A stretch of DNA of 24,630 nucleotides. Origin: Amoebophrya sp. AT5.2 (lineage: Eukaryota; Sar; Dinophyceae; Syndiniales; Amoebophryaceae). Under the pieces are notes generated by a model that saw only the letters and a program-made list of their open reading frames with translations, ran no database searches and was not told the DNA's origin. Positions 10,445 to 20,800 of this stretch are shown in pieces; the first letter of the stretch is position 1; every line of letters begins with the position of its first letter. Both the position numbers and the translations under genes were made by a program. The stretch is from the NCBI GenBank assembly GCA_005223375.1, contig RXOD01004294.1, positions 1 through 24,630 on the forward strand, written 5' to 3'.

Positions 10445-10684
10445 GTGAGTGTGACTGCTTCTCTAGTATCTATGTATTGTTGGGTACGGTTGAGCGAGCT
10501 AGAATGAAGATGGAATGAAGATGAATTGCAATGGTTTTGCAAGATGAAAACAAGCAGTAGCCCAAATACAGCCCAAAAAGAGACGGAAGGCCACTACTTT
10601 TTGTATGGGGGCGAGTCGGTGGCGGTGGGGCAGTGCCAGCCTCTCGCCCCCGTGCTCTTAGGTTCGGCACCGATCCGTCGCCGG

Positions 10685-11000
10685 AATCTTCAACTTTTCG
10701 CAAGAAGTTGAAGTTTTCGACGCGGTCGCTCGGGTTCCTTGGGCCAAATGACTACGGCGATGCAAATCACAGCCAATGAAGCGCGAATATCATGCGCCAC
10801 GAACCCCAGGACAGCAGTCAGCGACCGAAAGCAAGCCGCAGGCTGTTGCTCGCAGATTCTTTCGGTACGCGATTGCGTTGCCCTACATCTTAGCCCCCTC
10901 CGGCAAACTGCCTGGCGTGGGTCATGTAGTGGTAAGGCGCAAAGAGCAAACTTGTGAAGCTGGTCGAAAACTTCAACTTGTAGGGAAAAAGTTGAAGATT
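10685..11000. repeat. Foldback pair: two inverted 37-38 nt copies, each itself a hairpin
   Basis: The copy at 10685-10721 is matched in reverse complement by 10963-11000. The outer 17 nt (GTCGAAAACTTCAACTT) and inner 14 nt (AAAAGTTGAAGATT) are identical and a short middle differs. Each copy alone can form a CTTCAACTT/AAGTTGAAG stem of nine pairs with a loop of 8-10 nt. The span of 316 bp bounded by inverted copies resembles a miniature inverted-repeat element. No coding capacity or clear target duplication was seen. Confidence 0.65.
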
Positions 11001-11471
11001 TGGCCATCCTTTTGCAGGTCTCACGAATCTCGTACGCTTCAAAGTAGCCCGGAAAGAGTATCAATACTGCGGGTCGTGTGGCAGCTTGTGTTGCGTTCGC
11101 CATTGCTTGAAGTCGGCGTCTGCTGGCGGACTAAGCTTAGATAGGGCGCGCAGCATCGCAAGGGCATGGCCTCGCTCCTTCTCCACCTACCACGTGCGCG
11201 TGGCTTGCTGGAGTGGGGGCTCGATCTGGATTCGGGCCTTGGTGTGTCCACTCACAGGTCCCTGACTCGCGCGGCCGATGGGAGGATAGCGACAGCCACC
11301 CCCAAGTGCGCCGCAAAGTGGCCCCGCACTAATTGGCGGCCTTTTGTTGTGTAGGTCGAGCTCGAGGGCTCCCACGTTACGAGCGCGGCAATCTTCGGCT
11401 TTCGTGCCGTCGGTCCTGGTTCAGAGGGATGCCCGGGAAATGCGCGCTGATGTTGTGCTGGCCGCGCACGT

Positions 11472-11700
11472 GAAAGCGTGCGTGAAACTGTGCATGAAAG
11501 TGTACACGAAAGTGTACACGACGAGTACAAAACAATACAAAACAAGACAAATCAATACAAAACAGTACAAGCTTCCTTAGGAATGAGGCCTCTGCGTCTT
11601 GTCCATGTATGGTTCTTGTATTGTTCTCTGTACTGTTCGTGTATTGTTCTTGTATTGTTTTTGTCTTGTTTTCGTCTTGATCTCATCTTGTTTTCGTCTG
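11472..11700. repeat. Opposed arrays of 10-12 nt units forming a large imperfect inverted repeat
   Basis: The left part (about 11472-11572) runs from units like GTGAAACTGTGC to ATGAAAGTGTAC and then units of TACAAAACAA type. After a 35-nt spacer, the right part (about 11608-11700) repeats 11-nt units of TTCTTGTATTG type. The right units are roughly the reverse complement of the left, so a transcript could fold into a long imperfect hairpin. Reading frames across it are repeat translations and not genes. Confidence 0.65.
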
Positions 11701-12172
11701 ATATTGGAGGTTGCGAGGCGTGTGCGTGTCGCGAAGAAGCAAGTGCGCTTGTCCTCGCGGTCGAACTCGATCGTGCGTGGGCCTTTGTTTTGCTTTTGTC
11801 CTATCGGTGGGCCAAGCGTGCCTGCTTGTTGCCTTGGTAGTTGGGTGCCACTCATGCAGGTACAGGAGGCCGGCCCATTGGTGCGACTTTCCTTGGCCAT
11901 CCTTTTTGCGAGAGAAAGGGGCCCAACTACGTTCGTAGTTCTGCCCCTGGGCTCCGAGGACTCCCTTGCTTTGGATTCGGGGCCCGGAAGGGCCTTGCGC
12001 TCGGTCACTACAGTAACGGCACTGGTGGCGCTTGGTAGCACCTAGCGCCCACGCCTCGTGGTGTGCCTAATGCGCGAGGCCCGCTGCTTCGAATCTGAAT
12101 GGCGCCAAGTAGACAGCAGGGGAGCGCGGCTCTTCGATCAGTGGTTTCGCTATTGCCGTACGGTTTTGCAAA

Positions 12173-12191
12173 CTTCTGGCGAAAAGTTGAA
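12173..12191 (+). repeat. Third, partial copy of the foldback repeat
   Basis: CTTCTGGCGAAAAGTTGAA matches 18 of 19 bases of the reverse complement of the copy at 10685-10721, and has the orientation of the copy at 10963-11000. This shows that the motif is dispersed and not a single local palindrome. Confidence 0.5.
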
Positions 12192-12812
12192 CTTTTGGGT
12201 CTCCTTCTGCTGTCCGCGAGTCGCCGTCGCGCCTCTGACTCGGTGTTGGGCTGCCTCTTGTCGCATCAACAAGCGCCGAACGGTCCTCGGCAGACGAGAA
12301 GAGCAGCAAAGATCGCCAAGCGCTTCTGGCGGCTCTGTCTTCCTTTGCGCCGATATGCATCGGCAGTGCTGGCCTCTTGCCGGCCGTAGGTGAGGCCCCC
12401 TGCACCCGCTCAGAAAGATGTTGCCGATCGATGCCGACTCCGCTCTTGCGTGTGAAGTAGATTGCGCGGCAGTAGAGTGCCACCAGGAGCAGGGGTCTCG
12501 CTCCCGTTCGATCCCCGTCTGACCCGAGGCCGCATGGTTGTGCTGGTCCATCAGTGGTCTGGCGTGGCCTGGGAGTTCTTTCGTAGTGCAATGTTGGAGT
12601 TCGCCTTTAACTTGTTTTCATCTTGCAAATCATCTATCAAACCTTATATGGTTAGCTCGCTCGACCGAAGGCAAGTATTGCGTTCTGTTTCTTTCACGAC
12701 CTATTTTTTCGCCAGGAGAAGTGAGAGAAGAATTTCCAACTTATTTATACCTCCCACGCACTGGCACTGCAGCTTCGTTTCTTTTGGAGCGGCACTTCCG
12801 GCGTCTCCGCAG

Positions 12813-13765
12813 GAACAGAGTCCGTGGTGGTTGTTGAGACCACTGCGGCAGAGCACGAACACCTGCACGAGCGCCATCACCACCACCACCGGCACCACGA
12901 GCACACGCACGCGCTGGATGAGGACGGGAACGAAGTGGAGGTGGACGTCGTGGAAGAAACTGAGGAGCAGGACGAGGTGGACGAAGACGCGACGAAAACC
13001 TCCACCGCGGTCGTGGTGGTCGGAGAGGACGAGGACGACGGGGGCGAGACTGAAAAGAAGAAGAAGAAAAAAGAAAAGCGCGCGAGCGTCGAGGACTACT
13101 TGTCCGGAGAAGTAGGAGATGCGTCGAGAGAAAAGCAGCCGAAGCATCGCCATCATCGACCCGCCGACGAGAGGAACAAAAAGTCTTCGAAAGGCGAAAA
13201 GAAATCTCCGAGCAGAAGAACCGGAGGACCACGAACAGCGAATAACCCGCTCGCGAACTCAGAAGACATGATACCCGCGGGAGGCGACATTGTAGTGGTG
13301 AATGCGTGCCGCGCGCCCTCCTCCAGCTCCGACCAATACCGCAGCGGGCGCCGTCGCGGGGGCTCCAGCTTCCGACGCCGAACATCTTCAAGGGGTCGGT
13401 CTTACACGTCGTCCTCATCAGACGACACCAGCCCATCTTCTACCTCCAGCAGCTCTTCTTCGAGTTCTTCGTCTTCGCCTGCGCACCGCAAGCACAAGCG
13501 GAGATCCACAACGTCCTCCTCGTCGAAGAAAAGGAAGAAAAAGAAGAAGAAGAAGGGGCACAACTACGACCGTCGCAGAGATTCTGGACCACAATCGCCC
13601 CAATCGATCAATATCAATTTGATCGGACAGCAGATCATCCGAGGCAGCGGACCGTCGCAGCGCAGGCTGTCGCAGTCCTCCGAGCAGCGTAGCGCAGATG
13701 AGGAGGAGGATCCGGGGCGCTTGAGCACTCGCGACGGCTCCTCCTCATCGGCGTCGCGATCATGA
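12813..13765 (+). CDS. His-, Lys- and Ser/Arg-rich low-complexity terminal exon
   Basis: The frame has no ATG near its beginning and runs back to a stop at 12722, so it needs an upstream exon. The acceptor CTCCGCAG|GAAC at 12812 fits the phase of the GTGAGT donor at 10445; an AG ending at 12818 would fit too. The product region starts with a His/Glu-rich tract (nt 12849-12911) and an acidic segment. A run of Lys (nt 13054-13080) and a basic stretch follow. The next part is Ser/Arg-rich (nt 13312-13500) with a long Ser run and a second Lys run (nt 13528-13556), and the exon ends in an acidic, Ser-rich tail at TGA. Such RS- and Lys-rich tails occur in nuclear and RNA-associated proteins. The His-rich tract could bind metal. 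No family is recognised. Confidence 0.5.
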
Positions 13766-14875
13766 GGAGGACGAAGTTGAACTTGCTCAAGTACCGATTG
13801 AGAAGGAAGGAAGTTTCCAAGAAACTATGGTAGTGCTGCGCTGAAATGCTTCCGGGCCACGGGCTGCTGCCGTATCCGCTGGTCGTTCCCATACATCAAT
13901 AAAAATTCATGTTCAACATCTCGGCCGCGTTGGACTGCTATACCAAAGTGGATTAGTAGTTGGCTCAACTTCCGGATCCGGCAAAAACTCCGTTATGATT
14001 GTTGCCGAAGCTGCAAACGTGTTCATGATACGAGAGACGACCACGATGAGGTCGATGTTGGCAGCCACCTTTTTATCAAGACATTAGATGGAGGAGCAGT
14101 GTTGAGCAGAGTGAGTGTGAGAGCCACAGAAGCAGCAACATAACGTTTTACAGACGCGTGCATCGAAGCGAAAGACTTGTTCCTTTTCTCGCGATCCTCT
14201 CTTCCCGCCGTCAAAGCCAGCACCCATCTATCACCAAACCCAAAATCACAATCACTCACAAACCTGAAATGCGACAGCTCATCAAAAATGTGTAAATGTG
14301 TAGTCCTATAGTAGTTGTTTTTTTTGCAAAATGTTGCCGCGTTACCAACCACGATAAAGAAGTTTTATTTTAATCACAAGAAATTGCATGGCATTGATTT
14401 GAGGGCAAGCAGACTCATCACTTTCACTTGTTATCTTACGTACCTACGGCAAAGGCCAAGAGCAAGACCTACTTCCACCATTAGTTGCAATTTAGAGTGG
14501 TCAACATCGTCAATCTTTTATTTTTCCGCCACGACTACTTGTCGCTACCTTTTTTGTCCAGCTCACGGGGACGACTTAGCGATGAAGCCTTTCATCCTTG
14601 ATCGCAAGTAAAGCCAACGTCGGCCGCTCTGGTTGCCTCCACAACGGCTAAGTAGTACATACTCATTCTCATTCACGACCGATTGTGATTCGCGGATAAC
14701 ACACTCACAAATAAAAGGCCCCTAGTACCTGCTATGGTATATTAAAGTGGTTGTAGAAGTGCGAACGCACGAAAAGCCGTCGATGGATACCTCATTTATA
14801 AGCACGGGTCTTCGCCGCTTTTTCATTGTCGGACGACCTGATTTTTAAATACTTTTTTCGGGGGAAATACAAATA
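13766..14875. other. Intergenic region, lower GC, possible polyadenylation signals
   Basis: This 1.1-kb stretch is clearly richer in A+T than the flanking exons and has no supported gene. AATAAA occurs at 13898-13903, about 130 nt after the upstream stop, and at 14710-14715. A minus-strand frame at 14023-14352 has no protein-like features. The 3' part should hold the promoter and leader of the helicase gene; the last 30 nt before its ATG are T- and A-rich. Confidence 0.5.
13898..13903 (+). promoter_or_regulatory. Possible polyadenylation hexamer AATAAA
   Basis: A canonical hexamer lies in an A+T-rich stretch about 130 nt after the stop of the His/Lys/Ser-rich exon. This distance suits a short 3' UTR. 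Confidence 0.35.
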
Positions 14876-17800
14876 ATGGACTGGTCCGGCCACCACGACG
14901 GCTGGGGTTCCCATGTGGATCCGCACTCCGGAATGTACTATGCGGCGGGTGCCTATCATCCGCCCACGCCTCAGACCGCCGCACACCAAGCAGCAGCCGC
15001 TGCAGCCGGCATCGCGGCCGCGAGTCAGCAGGCAGCCTACGCACAGCACGGCGGGGCGGCGGCAGCGGCCTCTGCCACAAGTGGCGCGACTGCCGGCGCA
15101 ACGAATGCAGGCGCCGCGGCGGTCGGTGCGTCTTCGGCAGGCGTTGCTGGCGCTACAGGGATGACTACAACAGGGGGTGCTGGTGCTGGGGGTCCTGCTG
15201 CGGGAAACACGTCTAGTGGCGCGGGTGGGGGCAAAGGCAAGGGCAAAGGCAAGAAAGGAAAGAAAGGCAACAGCCAGAGCGGCGGACCGACAGGAGGCGC
15301 AATAAACTTCGATATTCCGGAATCGGAAGCACTTCCGATCGATGCGTTCAAGAAGCGAATAGTGCGCCACTTCCTCAGACACAGAATTACGTGCATCCAG
15401 GGAGACACCGGTAATAGAAAGTTACGGCTTCTTCTTCGTCTTCTTCTGCTTGTTCAGGTAGAAAAAGCACAATGTTTCAACATGATCCTAGCTTGTTTTA
15501 TTTCTTCAGGGTGTGCGTTTGCCTTACATACTACTTACATCAGTTCAGGAGTTTATCTGACTGACACGACTCCGACTGCTTTTTTGTTTACGCCCCATTT
15601 CATCTCCGCCGCTGCAACAAACATTCATTGCAAATCGACACCAGGTTGCGGCAAGTCGACTCGGGTGCCCGTTTACCTGAAGGAGATGTGGGACGCAGGT
15701 TTGATGCACAACCCCCGGCTGCTTCTGAAGCAGGAGTCGCAGGGCTCTGCCGCCGGCGTTTCCTCCTGGGACGAGGGCACTGGTCCTGCCAACGACGGTC
15801 CCGAGGAGGAGTATCTCGACTGCCACATACGCTTGAAGGTGCTTGTGACCCAGCCCCGCCGCATCGCCTGCATTTCGCTGGCCAAGCGCGTCGCCAGCGT
15901 GCTCGGAGAGGAGCTCGGCAACAGCGTCGGCTACCAAATTTCCGGCGACACCGCGGTAAAGAAGACCACACAGATCGTGTTCGTAACCACCGGCTACCTG
16001 CTGCAGGTCGTGGTGAACAACCCGGAACGGCTGAACGAGTACTCGCACATCGTGTTGGATGAAGTGCACGAGCGCGACATCGACGCGGACCTGGTAAACC
16101 TGGTCGTGAAACTGCAGATGCAGTCGGCCAGCTTCCGCCTCGTGATCATGTCCGCCACATTGCAAGGAGACCTGTTCGGGAAGTACTTTTGCGAGGGGCG
16201 GAAGCGGGTGAATCCGATCCAGGTTGGTGCGAAGAGGTTCGACGTGGACGAGGTGCACTTGGACGAGTTGCACAGCAAGTACGAGTTTTCGCCGGAGTCG
16301 ACCGAGGCGATCCGCAATGGGATCTGGCTCTTCAAGGACTTCCGCGGCGGGCTGGGCGTCGCCGGGGCCGCGGCCGCTGGACACAATGGAAGTGTGGCGA
16401 GCGAGCAGCAGACCGCGCTGGAGAAGTACTTGAACGCGCACAACAGCGACACGGAGGAGGAGAACGACGCGCAGGCCGCGCACGCGCAGCACCAGAGCCA
16501 GCTGCGGACGAAGCCGCAGCACCCGCGCGGGGCGCGGGGGCGCATGCCGCACGCGACCATCACGAAGGATTTCGAGCTCGTGGTGAAGGAGGTGATCATG
16601 CAATCGGCGAAGGGCGGTGAGGGGATTTTGGTCTTTCTCCCGGGCATCGGGGAGATCACCGAGCTGCACGACCAGCTGCTCCCGCTGGAACAGATCGGAA
16701 TCGGAGGTGCGGGCGGTGGTGGGAAAAACAATAGCCAGATCCGGTACCGCATCTTCGTGCTGCACTCGTTGATCCCGAAGGACGAACAGGAGTGCGCGGT
16801 GTTCTCGCCGCCCGACGCGAACAGTTGCCACGTGATTTTGGCGAGCAACATCGCGGAGTCCTCACTCACGATCCCCAACATCCGGTTCGTGATCGACTTC
16901 GGGCTGCGGCGGCAGCTGGTGTACGACTCGCGGAGGCACATGAGCTGTTTGTCCACCACGTGGGTGAGCCAGGCTAGCGTGAAACAGCGCATGGGACGCA
17001 CGGGGCGTGTGTTCGCGGGCACCAACATCCGGCTGTACACGCGCGGCTTCTACGAGATGCTGCCGGAGTTCGACGCGCCCGAGATGGAGACGGCCCCGCT
17101 GGAGAAGCTGTACGTGAACGTGAAGTTCTTGGCCGCGAAGCTGCCGCCCTTCCCGATCCCGGACGACCCCTCGGGGGCCTCGGCGCGAAAACTGAAGCCG
17201 CGCGAGCTGCTGCGCCTCACCGCGCAGCCGCCGGACGTGTCGGCGCTGGAGCGGAGCGTTGCGACCCTGGTGGAGATGGGCGCGCTCACGAGCAACTCGG
17301 AGGAAGCGGAACTCTCGCTCCTGGGGCACCTGATGCTCACGCTGCCACTCGACATCTACTTATGTAGGCTGGTAGTGTACGGCGCGCTCTTCGGATGCAT
17401 CGGAGACGCCATCGTCATCGCTTCGGCGCTGTCCACACAGGACCCGTTCACGCTGCCGACGCACCTGGTGATCAAGGACCAGTACGAGTTCGCGAACGCG
17501 ATCAAGCGCAGCTACCTGTCGAGGAAGCACTTCGACGCGGGGCAGTACTCGGAGCCGCTGATGTTGCGAAACCTTTTCGTGCAGTGGACGCAGGACTTCC
17601 ACCTATTCAAGCAGCGCCAGTGCTCGCACCGGCGGGGATACGTGCAGGAAAACCACCGGGCCTCCTTCACCAAGTTCTCGCAAAACTTCGCGAGGCACTA
17701 CGCAGTGGTGCCGAAACGGTACTATTTATTTTCTGGCATGAAGTAGCGGCGGCGGCGGCGGTAGCAGCAGCTATCAGATTCAGTGATGAGTAGCTACGCC

Positions 17801-20800
17801 GCAGAAGCTTCCTTGGAGGAACACGAACACTGTTAACAATCGGCACTCTTATGCAAATAAGCCTCCCCTTGCCCTTCGCAATCCCAATCGAATCAATATC
17901 GATAGCTGTGTGCACCTGTGCATGAACGTGCTGGACACGGCCACTCGGTTCAAGAAGTTCGTGAACCGCGACACGGTGCTGCACGACGACATTTCCAAGT
18001 TGATGCAGTTGTTGTCGCCCTACTACCACGACGACGTGAAGCCCGTGGACCTGTTCAATACACCGTCGCACATCCTGAAGGCGTTGCTGCTGGCGAGTTT
18101 CAGCCCGAACCTGCTGATCGGCAACACCAAGATCCGGGACGCGGACAACCCGAAGCGGAAAAAGGCGGGAGAGAACCTGAACGCGAAGGAGCTGGTGATG
18201 CAGGACATGTTGCTCAAAGGGCTGGACCCACGACGAAGCGTGCAGATGGTGATGGAGATCCCGAAGGAGGTGGAGTCGCGGGAAACGATGAAGGAAGACC
18301 TGCAGGCCACGTTCGCACAAATGATGAGCTGCAACCCACGGGACATCATCATCTACCTAGACCCGGACTGGAAAAAACTCTTCATCGAGTTCAAGACAGA
18401 GTCGCAAATCAACACGCCGGAAGACGTGCACCCGCCGAGAGACGACCTGGCGGCGGCCGGAGGAGGAGCAGAAAACGACTACTACTACGGAATGTACTAA
18501 TAGATACTCATACTTCTACCACACATGTTGGAGGTGTGCTGGAGCTTCAGACTTAATAGTTCCGTTGGGGTTTTTGCTCGCTATATACTGCCTATCGAAG
18601 TAGAGTGTTTTCATTGATCGCGCCACTAGTGACTCACGTTTACTACGACCTCTAAAAGCATTTTCCTTCTGGCTTGGCTGAGCCTGTCGTGCATCAGCGC
18701 CGCATTACATCTATCATTGCATTGTTCATCTCAATCCTCGGACCCTATTAACAGGCCATCGGCCCGCGACCACGGGATTTTTCCTCCCCTCACGGGCATT
18801 TGCAAGATGGAGACCGGGAAGCTGGACGACATCCAGACTCTTCCGTTAGGGGCGCAGTTGATTGACATGTTTGGGTCTGGGCGGTTCAAGTTCCACGCTA
18901 AGCTGGTCGAGGCCACTTTCCAGTTTGAGGACCGCTACAACGAGAACCGACAGAACCAAGTCATCCCGCTCGGCGACTCCGTGGCCGGAGAAGGTACTGC
19001 GGGCGGCGGAACCTCCGGTACTTCTGGCGCCGGGGGGGCTGGAGGAGCTGCTGGCGGAACGACTGGTACTGCTGCAGATTCTGCTTCTGGAACTAGTGGC
19101 GGGGCCGCGGGAACAGGTGTCGTCGTGGGTGGTGGCGGTGGAGGTGGCGTACAACTGAACGCAGCGTCGAAGGACAGCCAGAAGGCGGCTTTGCAGGACA
19201 GCACTGCCTGGGTGGACGAGTTCTACAACGAGGCGCCGGACTTCTACGGCGGGGGCGGGGGCGGGGCGAATCAAGGGTGGGACATGGACGAGTCGCAGAT
19301 CTACCTAAACTTCTTCAAGCCGATCTCGCCCTTCGAGATCGTCTGGGACGTGTACTCGAACGAAAACATGCTCACCGTAGACAACTTCGAGGAGCTGCGC
19401 GCCGAGGAATATTCCAAGGCGTGCGCACTGCAAGAAGGAGGGAAGAAGGCGAAGAAAAAAGACGTGGTACTTTATAACAGTACTTTTTTTTGATTTTGCT
19501 GAAAGTCTTCGCGATGCATAGCTGAGAGTTCGTTGACTTTTTTGTGCGTGACCACTACACGATTTTGTTTCTGGTGTTTTAGTTTTTCTCTAACACTCAA
19601 GTTTATTTCCTCGGAGTTTCAACATCTTCTTCCCCGACAGGTGCGTTTGATGGAGACGATCCAGCGCAAGAAGATCAAGCCCATCAAGGGGAATTGCACT
19701 TGGCGCAACGTCCTCGGCGCCCTCACCTCCTGCAACCTGTCCAAGATGGAGCCGGAGCTCACCGATTTCCTCGACGAGTCCTCCCAGGCGGCCATGCGGC
19801 GCCCGCGGTGGCAGCTGCCCCAGATCCAACCCCCGGTGCCGAACGAGATCATCGCGTGCTACACGAGCCAGCAGGGCGCGAGCGACCAGATGAACCCCGC
19901 GGGTTCACAAAACCCAGGGATCCAAAACGTGTGGTTGGACGGAGTCACGATCCTGAGCTGCAACTTCTACGACAAACCCGTTAATGAGAGCGTATCGAAC
20001 TCTGAGCCGAACGAGCTGGGAGACCTACCCGTGAGCGACCAGCTCCCGAGCCTGTACGCCACCATGCTCATGCTCTGCTTCTGCCCAAGCAACTACGCGG
20101 TATCTACTCCCAGTTTAAAGCTACCTTCCTACACTGGTGGATTTGTCGATATCTAAACGATCCATCAGGAGAGTTGCCGCGCCTGACGTGGTAGTGATGT
20201 TTTGAATTCATTCGCTCGGGCGTTAACAATCAAAATATAAATTAAAAAATTAAAATTTAAATTTAATGCTGCTGCGGAGTCTTTCACACGTGACGCCTTG
20301 AAACAACTTGAAGTATGCATCGTTTGTGATATGGTTTCATATGTGATGCTTTGCGCAGCAGACTGCTCGGACGGCTGGGGGTTTGTGAAAATATTTCATC
20401 ACGTGTGATGCTTTAAAACCCTTGTGACAGTATATGTCCTATGCATGTGGTGACTTGTGATACGGTTTCACATGTGACGCTTTAAGGTAGTTTAAAGCAT
20501 CAGATCTCTCGGTCGGCTGAGAGCTTGTGATATGGTTTCACATATAATGCATTAGAACCTCTCCTATAAAGCAGTGCGCTCATCATGCGTTTCGAGGGTT
20601 CTGATTAGGCATGATTTGGGTTTGCTGCAGCTGCGAACCACAAATACTATACCTTGCCTTGGAGGTTTGTGATATGGTTTTACGTGTGACGCCTTGAAAT
20701 ACATCACAGCGCTGACTCCTCGTGCGGTTCCGTGCTCTATAGACAGCAGTACCTTCAGCTTCAGGGTGAACCCTGTGATACGGTTTCACATGTGCTGCTT

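Larger units (their letters stand above)
10445..12812. other. 2.4-kb region without convincing genes: long intron or intergenic DNA with repeats
   Basis: The many short frames on both strands here have no protein-like composition and match no family I know. Those of the 11.5-11.7 kb area are translations of a short tandem repeat. The region is bounded by a GTGAGT donor and a CTCCGCAG acceptor in matching phase, so a single long intron is plausible. It contains an inverted repeat pair at 10685-10721 and 10963-11000, a related copy at 12173-12191, and an inverted array of 10-12 nt units at about 11470-11700. Confidence 0.45.

Noticed and set aside
11577..12045. Overlapping frames of about 150 residues on both strands
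   Set aside because: Part of each is translation of the 11-nt repeat array, and the rest shows no domain, so there is no reason to call a gene.
12490..12530. GTTCGATCC, reminiscent of a tRNA T-loop
   Set aside because: The flanking bases do not form a T-stem, and no acceptor or anticodon arms are found nearby.
12067..12591. 174-residue minus-strand frame
   Set aside because: It has no recognisable motif and an unstable composition, and overlapping frames of similar length exist on the other strand.
13960..13968. TTGGCTCAA, similar to the end of the dinoflagellate spliced leader
   Set aside because: The rest of the leader and an adjacent splice donor are absent. Nine bases can match by chance.
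15545..16831. 428-residue minus-strand reading frame
   Set aside because: It lies opposite the helicase core, whose motifs are unmistakable on the + strand. Its Arg/Leu/Val-rich composition is that of an antisense shadow in GC-rich coding DNA.
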